From the NCBI GenBank assembly GCA_017483605.1, contig JAFUWG010000031.1, forward strand, positions 40,334 to 104,333: 64,000 nt of DNA, given 5' to 3'. The stretch's first letter is position 1, and each line of letters starts with the position of its first letter. Below the pieces are notes generated by a model that saw only the letters and a program-made list of their open reading frames with translations, was not told where the DNA came from and made no database searches. A program made the position numbers and the translations under genes. Below are positions 35,301 to 44,644 of this stretch, piece by piece. Source of the DNA: Bacteroidaceae bacterium. Its GTDB lineage: Bacteria; Bacteroidota; Bacteroidia; Bacteroidales; Bacteroidaceae.

Positions 35301-38300
35301 TGAGACCTACATTGGCAAGGACGGCTTCCCATACGTTCGAGACTATGTCTATGGCGGCAACGACCTGGGCGGCAAGATTCTGGGTCAGGCAAATTTCGCA
35401 AGTCGGGTGCGTGACAATGATGATAACGCTGACAATGGAAACGGCAACCTTACGAGGGTGCATGGCTATAGCGAATCGAACGCCAGCAAGTCTGACGTGT
35501 TGAATGCCTCAGCATACATCGAGTATCAGCAGGGGCACGTGGAGAAAATTTTCGGTGGATGCTATGGTGTCTATGACTATACCAACCCACTCTATGGACA
35601 ATACTTCTATGCCACAGGAGGCGAAGATACAACAGACAGCAACAAAGGAAAAGCACGTACAGATAAAGGCTACTCCAAACCATTCCTCGATAATGCATTC
35701 ATCAATTTCCGCCCCATCAATAGTAACAACGCACTGAATACAGTCGGACAAATCTACGGTGCTGGTCAGGGATATTTCACGGAGAAGGAAGAAAACCTGA
35801 TGCAAAACCGCAGTTACATCCTAATAGACGTGCCAAGCAGTATGCAAACCTATCAGAGCACTGAGATTTTCGGTGCCGGTGAATGTGGCGGTGTTGGCAT
35901 GGGAGTTGACCCGACGATTCTGACCAACTACAAAGTTGGAGAAACCACCGTGACTGGTCAGCCAGACAAAGCCTCTGCCATCATCGACCTCATGAGCGGT
36001 CATTTCAAGAACGTGTATGGCGGCAGTTACGAGGAGGGAATTACACGCCGCACGGTGGTCAATGTGCCTACAGGCTCCACTTTCCGTGCCAACAAACTAT
36101 TTGGAGGAGCATACGGTCGCATTGATGTTACTTCAACCGTTAAAACGGATCCTGAAACTGGCAAACCGCTAAAGGACGAGGAAGGTAACGATGTGGTCGT
36201 CGTTGAGGAGACTCCGCGTATTGATGTGGCTTGCGATGTCTATGAAGCCAACGTCAACTACAACAGTGCAGATGCCACCATCGACGAAGCCATCTATGGC
36301 GGAAACAACGCCTGCCGCCGAACACTCTATGGCAAAGTGAACATCACGGCGCCTGTCAAAGGCGGCAGCCACTGGACCGGACTGGTAAATGTCTATGGAG
36401 CGGGGTACGGTGTGAACACATGGTCGCAATACACCGAGGTGAATTTGGAAAGCGGTGCCGAGGTGCAGGAAGTCTATGGCGGTGGTGAGAACGGGCAGGT
36501 GCTCAACAAAGCGTCTGTTGAGAAGTGGAAAACAACCCAAACGGATCTGTACACAGATTTGGAAAAAGAATATGTCGATGAGGGGCTTGCAAGCACATTA
36601 GCAAACAGCAACCGCCTGTACGAGGTGGATCATTCACGACCGGAGAAATATAACACCAACGTACACATCAAGAAAGGAGCCACCGTGAGACGCTACTGCT
36701 ACGGCGGAGGATTGGGTTCTGGCTCTATCCCACATAGTGGCAACGTGTATGGCACAACATATATCGACCTGCTGGGCGGTAAGGTGGACTATGACCTCTA
36801 TGCAGCCGGAACGTCAGGTTCGGTGAAGGACAGTTTGGGAGTCAAGGGAGACTTCATTGCCAGTGCCACAGCATATATCGAGGGCGGTACGGCACGCAAC
36901 GTCTATGGCGGCGGATGGAGAGGAACCGTCGGTCATCACAAAGGTGCCATCACCGAACCATATACCGATGACATCTATGGCGAGACGCACGTAATCATCG
37001 GCAAACTCAATGGTGGAGATTTCTACGACGGCATTCCAACCGTGGAGCGTAATGCCTACGGTGGAGGTGAAGGTGGTGCCGTCTTTGGAACTGCCAACAT
37101 CACACTCAACAATGGTTATATCGGCTACAGATATCACAGCGACTGGGAAGACAAGAGTGAAACAACAACCATTGACGAGCGTTATGAGGAGAAGATTAAC
37201 GACGAGACCAGTACGGAACTGGGGACACTGATCAACAGCGGCAGCATCTATGGTGGCGGTTACATCGACAACAGTAACGTGGACGTGAGCAATGTCGTCA
37301 TGTACGGCGGACATGTGCGCAATGCCCTTTTCGGTGGTGGCGAGATTGCAGCCATAGGCCGCGGCGTCATCAATGCCTCAGGCGAGGAAAACTCCGTTCG
37401 CAAACTCCAGGGAATTTACAAGGCTGGTAAGACTCATGTCACGTTATATGATGGTTATGTCCACCGCAATGTGTTTGGTGGCGGTCGAGGCTATAACTAC
37501 GAGGGTAATGGAGGAACGTTGTATTCCGACGGATATGTATTCGGACAGACGGAGGTTAATATCTTTGGTGGTGAAGTGGGTACAGTCAAGGAATTGGAGG
37601 CAGGCAATGGCAATGTGTTCGGAGGCGGTGACATCGGCTATGTCTATAGTGCCTACGAAAAAGATGGCAAGTTGTGTGCCGGTATCAAAAGTGGTGAACG
37701 CTATGATGACCAGCGGGAAGGCTACTACTATAAAAACGAAGGCGGAGCCTATGAGAATGGCGTTTATACAGGTGGTAATTGGGCAATGGATGGAGACGAA
37801 TATATACTTACAGAAGACTGCAAGGTGCTTGTAGAGCCTCACTGCATTGTGACATCCACAGATGGTGTGGTCATAAAGACTCCTGTTGAAGGGAAACAAC
37901 CTGAAGACAATGATTATCTGCAAGACGTCACATACGCTCCTGGTTCCTATGTGCCCACTGCTGCTTTGAACACACTGAAAAACAAGAACGATGATGTCGC
38001 CATTTGGAGAAAATTGGACACCAGGGGTATCATCATCCACAATGCCGTGTTTGCTGGTGGCAACACTTCTACGGGTTCTGCAACAGTCTATGCCAATGCC
38101 ACCACTGTGTTCGGTAACGCTACGGCTTCCATCCACGACTGCTACCACCGAGACCTGATTACTATTGGTACAGGACATACGGGTGGGCTTTATGGTGACG
38201 GCAACCTGACTTTCGTGGATGGATACCGCGGACTAAACATCACCAACTACGGTACCGACTATTACACCATTGAAGACACTCCGGAGATTTCCATCACTCA

Positions 38301-41300
38301 ATATCATGCACTTGACGACCGTGAGGCTGCCTATTACGAATTGAGATATAAGTGCATAAAGGCTTGCACCGATAAAGAGCACACGAACTACACCCCTGGC
38401 GGAGATGGCACAAAGGCTTCGACACTTTCTGCTGACGACCTGCTAACACTTTTTGCCGATGTTACGGATGGAAATACTCCTCTCATTGTCACTAATGACA
38501 AAGGTGAAAAGGTGCCAAATCCTGAATACTGGCAAGAGAATGGTGTCTGCACCATCTATGCCGGCCGCATCATGAACACCATTCAGCGTGCAGACTTCTG
38601 TGGCGTGTTCGGCTCGCGTATGGTGATGCAGGGTGCACGTGACCGTGTGCCAGAGACCGTCGATTTCACCAACTACACCATCAACCGTGTGCGTGAGGTG
38701 TCGCTGAATCAGCAGCACTCCATCATCAGCAGTGACTTGACCCAATATTCAGGAACGGACAAGCCTGAAAACGAAGGTTTTGAAAATATCAAGAAAGCCA
38801 TCCACGGCAATTATTTCGGCATCTACAACACCGTGAATTTCTTGGGTGCACTGAGCAGCGACCAGCATCTGACGGACATGCGACTGACGGATAACACGAC
38901 GAATGGAGAATATAAGACAGATTTTACGCTGGACGGAACGACACACGGATATGGAACAGAAAATGCGACTTATTACAAATGGAAGCAGGCTCATATAGCC
39001 GACCGACTGCGCAACAACGGCAGAAGCCACAACAAAGTGGCGCTGGCATCGGGCGTTTCGCTGGAACTGACCACAGAGAAGAGTACAGGCAGCGACCTGA
39101 ACGAAAAGGATTGGGGCTACATTACGGGTATTGTCGAACTCGACCTCATCAATGTGCAGGAAGGAATTGGCGGTGGTTTCGTGTATGCAAAGAATGAGCA
39201 CAGGAAATGTACGTATCAACGGAAGAAGCATGTAACTCTTACCGCCTTGAACGCAGATGCCATCACCCGCAGGGACTTCACGTATTCAGACGAGGAAATC
39301 GTGGAATGGGAGACTTCGGGCAACTTCGTACACAGTACGCAGACCATCATCGATGACTGCTATAACCGAAGTGGCAAGTATAGCGGCGAAGACGCTGTGC
39401 CTGCTCACTATTGGTACATCAAGGGGCAGGTCTATATCTACGACCAGTACATCTCAGCCTACACCGGAGCACCGAATGCCTACAGCGAGACGGTGGACAT
39501 TCCACTGACCATCACCGCTGCATCGCACGGCACGATGAGGCTGCTCGATGTGAAGCCCAACAAGTATGCTTTCTATTCTTCTCCTAACAACCCTCTCAAC
39601 CCAGGACAGAAGATTGTCATCAATGAGATAACATACTACCAAAACGACCCTATCAGTTATTGGGACTGGAGTCTGTTGGGTGCAGCGGAGAAGCAGTTGT
39701 TTGTTGACGAGACTTACGTGACAACGGCAAACTGCAAGGTTGGCGATGTTGAAGTGCCTGCCGGCACTGTGATGTTGCCTGGTGCAACCGATGGCAGTAC
39801 AGAAGGCACATACTATGCTTGGATGAAAAAAGCCAAAAATGCGACAAACGCAACAACCCCAACAGTATATCACGAAGACAAGAAAGAGAATGTTGACTTC
39901 GACTTTGTGTTCCGCCCATCGAACAACTTGAGCCACGAAGCAGGCTACATCCTGACATACAAGGTGAACAACCCCAAACTTTGGGATGCATGGAACACAA
40001 TGTATGAGAGCAGCACATACGAGAAACGGCAGACAGATTATCCTGCTAATGTAGAATCGAACAAGGGTCCGACCTATCGGCTGAAGGGAACTGATGGCGA
40101 CGTGCTTGGGCAACGAAAATATGAGGTGGGCAACCTCATTCCTGAAGACATCTACTACACATACGAAGGAAAGTCTGGTGACGCCCAATATCCTGGAATT
40201 AAAGATCGTATAACAGAATCCGACGGCGTCCAGGCAACTTTCGAGCCTGCTTATATCGTGACCAAACAGATAGAGGTGACTCATGACGATAACTCTAAGA
40301 CCCACCTCAATCCTGGATCTACCATGTCAGAAACAGATGCCGCTTCTCACACAGGCAGTGTCGATCCTGCATATATCTGTATCAGCACCATCCAAATCAG
40401 CAGCACCGAGTTTATCTATCTCAATGCAAAGATGTCGCTGACCGACAAGAACGCCTACGTTGCGTTGGTGAATAGAAGAATTCAGGACATCCTTACCGGA
40501 GCCAGCATAACAAAGAGTCCGGAAGAGATCACGAAAATGACAAGTCTGACACCAGAAGAGAGAGCCGGACTAACTGATGCTAATAAGACGAAACTTTCCT
40601 CACTGCTTTCGTCAAGAAAAGAAATTAATGACAATATCGTTCCTGCATATTATTGTACGAAAGAAGGCAATTATGGCGGCAACTATTACGAATCGGGCAA
40701 GAACTACCGTGGACTGGCGGCGTGGTGCTCCATGTCAGAAACCGACCGCAACAAGTTCGACTTCAACTACGATGCACTCAACCTACTGATAGACTCAAAC
40801 TATGCCAATGCTGAAGGGGCGAAGTATCAGTATGACGGAAACTATACTACAGAAGAAGAGGTAAAGGCTGGTAATCTGGCAGGCTACTCCATCACTCAGC
40901 CTGTGGACTATACGGCAACGTATAATGGCGATACGCCATTGACTTATAAGGACCAGAACGATGCGGAACATTATGTAGCCGTCGGTTCGCCCGATCTCGA
41001 TCGTGAGGCATTTGAGAACATTCCGAACGAACAACGTCACTATGTACCAATCAAGGCAGACAACACAGGCAAGTGTTATGTGGTGAAAGTTCCTCTTCAG
41101 ATTGGCAACACACCATACGCCGTGGGAAAGACGGTGTCGAAGGAAATTTACGACACCCATCAAAACGAGGTTGTTGAGATAACATTCGACAACGGCGACA
41201 ACAACACATATTATTTCTGTCGCGAAAGTTACGAGGTAGGACATTATGGCGAAGGTCAGGCCGTGAAGGCTGCTATTTCGATAGGAGATGTTGATAAAGG

Positions 41301-44300
41301 AACTGTTAAGGGAACAAGAGATGTTGTACCCGTCGGCTTTATCATCAGCAAGGACGGCGAGGATGATGCATCAACAACTGATGTAACCGAGCACACATAC
41401 GGCTATGTGAACTTGGTGAACAAACAGACCGATTTCACCATCCACGGCATTGCACCAACGGAGACCAGCACGCTCTATGTGAGCCGCGAGTCAGACATCT
41501 TCGACCTGTCAGCAGAGAAAATCATCACCGTGATCTATCGCTACGACTACGAAGAGGGAGCCAGTGATGAAATTACGCCAATCAGCGAGCGCCATGTGGT
41601 GAACATCCACATCAAGTTCAAGAGTGGCGTCCCATCTGTGGAGGACATCAAGGTTCCGCCCGTGATAATTCCTGGCGACAAACTTGGATTGCTTGAGCCT
41701 AATGTCACACCTGGTGCCTACGAGGTGACGGGCGGCGGCTGGAAACTATTTGAGACCCCCGACGATGCCGAAAGCCACATCAATGGCATTGATTATATTC
41801 CCAATAACCATCCGCTCTATTGGTATCAGGACGGCTATTATCTTGCCTACTATGCCAAGACATATCTCGGCGAGACCTACTCCAACCATGTTCAAATCAG
41901 CGTGGCTAATTACCACGATCTGAAGAAAGTAATGTCGGACGATGCCAAGACTCACCACTACTATGTGGACAACCCGAACGTGAAGCGCAATAGCAAGATA
42001 TACATCAATGATGCCGCCGACGGATTGAACCAACTGAAGAAGTTCTTCGACCTGAGTCTGCTCACCACGGTACCGACGGAGGGCGATCTTGCCGGCCATG
42101 CCTTGCTCGACGAGCATGTCAAATCTGCCGACAACATTGAGTTCATTCTGCAAACCGACATCAATCAGGCTGGCGGATGGGAGCCGATAGCCCAGGAGGA
42201 AGAAGAATGTTTTAAGGGGTCATTGCATGGCGACGGCTACCGCATCAGCGGTCTTGACCACTCGCTGTTTGGACATCTCTGCGGCAATGTGTACAACCTC
42301 GGAGTCACGGGTTCATTCACTACGGCAGGCGTTGCCGACGCTGGTGGCGGCTTTGTGGAGAACTGCTGGGTGAAGTCGTCGGCAACGGCATTGCCTGATG
42401 GCGAGTCGAAAGTTAAGGCTGTGTTTAACCATGAAGATGATGACAGTAAACACATTGTGAACTGCTACTATCCTGAGGGCAATGACGCACTTTATGAAGG
42501 CGGTGCAGCATACAAGATAGCCGACAATGCATTCCATAACGGTACGGTGGCATATAATCTGAACGGTTTCTATCTTGCCAAGCGTTATTATGACAACAAC
42601 AATTCATGGACTGGCGAAAAGAAAGGCTATAACTATTTGGTGTCTGCAAATGGCACACTCACGAAGCAAACAAGCCAGTACCCGACAAGCATTGTTTACT
42701 ACCCCCTGAATCAAACGACAAAGCAGTACGGCTATGTGGAAAGCCGCTATGCCGACGGCGACTTCCGATATGCAGGCGGCAGCATTCCAGAGACTGCCGA
42801 GGAGCGTGAAATTACCGACGGTAGCAACCAATCGTACTACCCTATCTGGCCAGACGACTACCTGTTCTTCGGACAGATGCTGACCTACGGATGGAACGAG
42901 AACCGTCCTCACGAGGAGGTGCCGACACATATTTATAAATTGTCCGGTAGGTTGGTAACCTCCGACCAGAGCAATCGCGTGTACCGTGCTCCGGCATACT
43001 ATCGCAGCAAGACAATGGATGTGGCTCACTTCAACCCACACGCCAATCTGGTGTCCTTCTCCAAGCCGAAGAATTCTACTGACACAGACTTGCATCCCGC
43101 TTATCCTGACATGACTGCCATCGACTTCGCCGGACATAATAGCGACAATAGTTACAAGTTTGGGTTCAACGACGGATTCTTCTTCCAACCACTGCTGGAC
43201 GATGACGGCTTGCAGAGCATCGTCAACCGCGACATGACGCCCAACCTGTTGGTTTATGCACCGGCACGCACTACTGCAACAGAGGGAGAATATGCTAACC
43301 AGACAACATACGATGTGCTGACGAACTACTTCAAGGAACCTGCATACGAAGACTACTGGGGAGGTGACCCTTACAAGTGTGTGGAGGATGCTCCTGCATC
43401 GACCATTTACGGTCACCTTGTGCAGGCGAACCTAACGGCTACGAGCGACCACTTGCTGGTGGACAAACAGGAGTTCAATTGTCCGATTGAATATGACTTC
43501 GACGGCGACCACCTTATGTGGTATCAGCGCAAGCCCGACAACTACGTTGATTTCACCAAGGGCTGGGAAGGCATCAGTCTGCCGTTTACGGCACAACTTG
43601 TCACGACCGACCAGAAGGGTGAAATCACCCATTTCTATGGAGGCAGTAACAATGTAGAAGGCAGCAATGCGAAAACAGGACACGAGTACTGGCTGCGCGA
43701 GTATCAAGGCAAGTTATCGGAAGAAGGAGATGTGTTTACCGCCAAGTTCAACTATCCTGATGCAACGAATGACACTTCGACGAAAGAGGCGACAAACACC
43801 TTCCTTTGGGATTACTACTACAATGGTAGCAATCCGTCAGATCGTCTGCCTGATGATGACCATCATAAGGATGCCAATCGCGATACCTACCAGACATACT
43901 ATTCGGATACCCGGACATACAATCACTACCCATTGCTCACTCATGGAACGCCTTATCTCATTGGCTTCCCTGGCAGTAGGTATTATGAGTTTGACCTCAG
44001 CGGAACTTTCGACATCAGCGGTGCAGAAACAACCACGGCATCGCCTGGTCCCGAGAGGCTGAAGCGGCAGACCATCACTTTCGCGTCGGCAACAGGTGCG
44101 AAAGTTGCTGTCAGCGACAACGAGCAAGGAACAACGGATGCCGGCTATCTGTTCAAGACCAACTATCTGAAGCAGCAACTTAATGGCGACAACTGGACAC
44201 TCAATGCTCAGAACGATGAAGGCAAGAGCAGTTTCGACAAGACTCCGACCACAGCGACTGACGAGACACCTGCTGTAACGGTACTGCCATTCCGTCCTTA

Positions 44301-44634
44301 CTTCACCAAGCCGTCTTCGGCGGCGTCAAAGCGAAACCACACCCGCATCGCTATCGGCAGCACCGAAGCAGAAAGTCAGTTTGGCGGCGAAGAGACCGAC
44401 CCGACAGAGGGTGACACAGGCAGCCTGACGATTACAGGACGAAAGCACACCATCATCGTGTCGTCATCGCTCCGCACAGAGGTTCCGGTACGCATTGTGA
44501 ATGTCAGCGGCATCAACCTCACCACCTTCACCATCCAACCAGGTGAAAGAGTAGAGACCCACGTTCCGATGACAGGTGTTTACATCATCCGTGCCGCTGG
44601 TGGCAAGTATAACAAAAAGATATCAGTTAAATAA
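32395..44634 (+). CDS. Giant VYGGG-repeat surface protein with T9SS sorting domain
   Basis: 4079 residues. The signal peptide ends near FANAQ. From about residue 24 to 1935 there are close to forty units with a core of [VIL][YF]GG[GN], each usually followed by a strand such as VTGSTVICV or GDTHINLG, suggesting a long beta-solenoid. Residues about 1940-3200 are non-repetitive beta-rich sequence. About 3200-3340 resembles GLUG-type repeats (LCGNVYNLGVTGSF). The last 65 residues (VPVRIVNVSG...MTGVYIIRAAGGKYNKKISVK in outline) form a type A T9SS sorting domain, so it should cross the outer membrane by type IX secretion. It begins 14 bp after fimbrillin-like gene 4. Likely a surface adhesin; ligand unknown. 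Confidence 0.82.
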   Translation: MRKISTILLFLTITFANAQIRIGGNVYGGGNAGNVGGGTSVTLRAGDLNAVFGGARMANVGGSTFVHINGAEASDYMIINKIYGGNDIAGTIGTSATVPSALTEIKRTEEDQNDQDKYDIDATWNTFVRISTKTTTDDETGEVTEADDAKKIYIGQLFGGGNGDYDYTSEKLDDGETDNPYYNLTKPELGKTYLELCGGSIVYAYGGGNNATVTGSTVICVNNPSKVVNSIKDAQGVELLTTERFRTQMGINTGFSYPSSDAFQIGRLFGGNNMAEMSIRPRWNLLHGKIRNLYSGGNKGAMTHHEGLLLEIAENSTITIDNVYGGCRMADVHPLQSGTLASGEYYDVASRDIQLSDTDDEGNPLYHFPSGLSARVLVRGGDINNVYGGNDITGNVKGGNAVGVYTSIRGDVYGGGNGSYPYTDNAALKNDDIYGDLYYTIPTGKKSVEALNDFRPNAEQVSIRVVGKEKNVNGKTQITPTIIHGSIFCGGNCATLRNNDPTKDAVAELKIGSHVIADRVFLGNNGENMIRPDILEYYAKCVDTNGDVADIGTDFSQMDLTSTTLDSNGNKEFDLYMDGVAMSIKPSVVFDGDSDSDDPTIKYKPYSSSFGSLFCGGNVGSITKSGKSTLNINREIIIYDKLVGGCNNAYVLSGDYNTNYQGGIIGVKSELNSDGLYTDAAGNIKDRLELNLAGLKIEPKRWAKDEDGNYKKDANGNHYLEWNTVDARQFDASTKKYAEVAPVTSGSGATDTDDEYRRLDSGNIYGGCCTSGIVNGNVIININASIIETDTIFDAVEKDDEAGEDKLYGNTYSITKRRSGVILDYQGMDVLGTALNVFGGGKGLETEIWGSTTINMNRGYVFQVFGGSEQGAIGKRKSTATGTYEKDDYGRYVYEYDPRYSTYVNLAGLTTGVSKAADGGTDEDLAEAEFLYGGGFEGPIAGDTHINLGNGRIFNSFAGSCNADIQGHTETYIGKDGFPYVRDYVYGGNDLGGKILGQANFASRVRDNDDNADNGNGNLTRVHGYSESNASKSDVLNASAYIEYQQGHVEKIFGGCYGVYDYTNPLYGQYFYATGGEDTTDSNKGKARTDKGYSKPFLDNAFINFRPINSNNALNTVGQIYGAGQGYFTEKEENLMQNRSYILIDVPSSMQTYQSTEIFGAGECGGVGMGVDPTILTNYKVGETTVTGQPDKASAIIDLMSGHFKNVYGGSYEEGITRRTVVNVPTGSTFRANKLFGGAYGRIDVTSTVKTDPETGKPLKDEEGNDVVVVEETPRIDVACDVYEANVNYNSADATIDEAIYGGNNACRRTLYGKVNITAPVKGGSHWTGLVNVYGAGYGVNTWSQYTEVNLESGAEVQEVYGGGENGQVLNKASVEKWKTTQTDLYTDLEKEYVDEGLASTLANSNRLYEVDHSRPEKYNTNVHIKKGATVRRYCYGGGLGSGSIPHSGNVYGTTYIDLLGGKVDYDLYAAGTSGSVKDSLGVKGDFIASATAYIEGGTARNVYGGGWRGTVGHHKGAITEPYTDDIYGETHVIIGKLNGGDFYDGIPTVERNAYGGGEGGAVFGTANITLNNGYIGYRYHSDWEDKSETTTIDERYEEKINDETSTELGTLINSGSIYGGGYIDNSNVDVSNVVMYGGHVRNALFGGGEIAAIGRGVINASGEENSVRKLQGIYKAGKTHVTLYDGYVHRNVFGGGRGYNYEGNGGTLYSDGYVFGQTEVNIFGGEVGTVKELEAGNGNVFGGGDIGYVYSAYEKDGKLCAGIKSGERYDDQREGYYYKNEGGAYENGVYTGGNWAMDGDEYILTEDCKVLVEPHCIVTSTDGVVIKTPVEGKQPEDNDYLQDVTYAPGSYVPTAALNTLKNKNDDVAIWRKLDTRGIIIHNAVFAGGNTSTGSATVYANATTVFGNATASIHDCYHRDLITIGTGHTGGLYGDGNLTFVDGYRGLNITNYGTDYYTIEDTPEISITQYHALDDREAAYYELRYKCIKACTDKEHTNYTPGGDGTKASTLSADDLLTLFADVTDGNTPLIVTNDKGEKVPNPEYWQENGVCTIYAGRIMNTIQRADFCGVFGSRMVMQGARDRVPETVDFTNYTINRVREVSLNQQHSIISSDLTQYSGTDKPENEGFENIKKAIHGNYFGIYNTVNFLGALSSDQHLTDMRLTDNTTNGEYKTDFTLDGTTHGYGTENATYYKWKQAHIADRLRNNGRSHNKVALASGVSLELTTEKSTGSDLNEKDWGYITGIVELDLINVQEGIGGGFVYAKNEHRKCTYQRKKHVTLTALNADAITRRDFTYSDEEIVEWETSGNFVHSTQTIIDDCYNRSGKYSGEDAVPAHYWYIKGQVYIYDQYISAYTGAPNAYSETVDIPLTITAASHGTMRLLDVKPNKYAFYSSPNNPLNPGQKIVINEITYYQNDPISYWDWSLLGAAEKQLFVDETYVTTANCKVGDVEVPAGTVMLPGATDGSTEGTYYAWMKKAKNATNATTPTVYHEDKKENVDFDFVFRPSNNLSHEAGYILTYKVNNPKLWDAWNTMYESSTYEKRQTDYPANVESNKGPTYRLKGTDGDVLGQRKYEVGNLIPEDIYYTYEGKSGDAQYPGIKDRITESDGVQATFEPAYIVTKQIEVTHDDNSKTHLNPGSTMSETDAASHTGSVDPAYICISTIQISSTEFIYLNAKMSLTDKNAYVALVNRRIQDILTGASITKSPEEITKMTSLTPEERAGLTDANKTKLSSLLSSRKEINDNIVPAYYCTKEGNYGGNYYESGKNYRGLAAWCSMSETDRNKFDFNYDALNLLIDSNYANAEGAKYQYDGNYTTEEEVKAGNLAGYSITQPVDYTATYNGDTPLTYKDQNDAEHYVAVGSPDLDREAFENIPNEQRHYVPIKADNTGKCYVVKVPLQIGNTPYAVGKTVSKEIYDTHQNEVVEITFDNGDNNTYYFCRESYEVGHYGEGQAVKAAISIGDVDKGTVKGTRDVVPVGFIISKDGEDDASTTDVTEHTYGYVNLVNKQTDFTIHGIAPTETSTLYVSRESDIFDLSAEKIITVIYRYDYEEGASDEITPISERHVVNIHIKFKSGVPSVEDIKVPPVIIPGDKLGLLEPNVTPGAYEVTGGGWKLFETPDDAESHINGIDYIPNNHPLYWYQDGYYLAYYAKTYLGETYSNHVQISVANYHDLKKVMSDDAKTHHYYVDNPNVKRNSKIYINDAADGLNQLKKFFDLSLLTTVPTEGDLAGHALLDEHVKSADNIEFILQTDINQAGGWEPIAQEEEECFKGSLHGDGYRISGLDHSLFGHLCGNVYNLGVTGSFTTAGVADAGGGFVENCWVKSSATALPDGESKVKAVFNHEDDDSKHIVNCYYPEGNDALYEGGAAYKIADNAFHNGTVAYNLNGFYLAKRYYDNNNSWTGEKKGYNYLVSANGTLTKQTSQYPTSIVYYPLNQTTKQYGYVESRYADGDFRYAGGSIPETAEEREITDGSNQSYYPIWPDDYLFFGQMLTYGWNENRPHEEVPTHIYKLSGRLVTSDQSNRVYRAPAYYRSKTMDVAHFNPHANLVSFSKPKNSTDTDLHPAYPDMTAIDFAGHNSDNSYKFGFNDGFFFQPLLDDDGLQSIVNRDMTPNLLVYAPARTTATEGEYANQTTYDVLTNYFKEPAYEDYWGGDPYKCVEDAPASTIYGHLVQANLTATSDHLLVDKQEFNCPIEYDFDGDHLMWYQRKPDNYVDFTKGWEGISLPFTAQLVTTDQKGEITHFYGGSNNVEGSNAKTGHEYWLREYQGKLSEEGDVFTAKFNYPDATNDTSTKEATNTFLWDYYYNGSNPSDRLPDDDHHKDANRDTYQTYYSDTRTYNHYPLLTHGTPYLIGFPGSRYYEFDLSGTFDISGAETTTASPGPERLKRQTITFASATGAKVAVSDNEQGTTDAGYLFKTNYLKQQLNGDNWTLNAQNDEGKSSFDKTPTTATDETPAVTVLPFRPYFTKPSSAASKRNHTRIAIGSTEAESQFGGEETDPTEGDTGSLTITGRKHTIIVSSSLRTEVPVRIVNVSGINLTTFTIQPGERVETHVPMTGVYIIRAAGGKYNKKISVK

Positions 44635-44644
44635 AGTAATAGAA

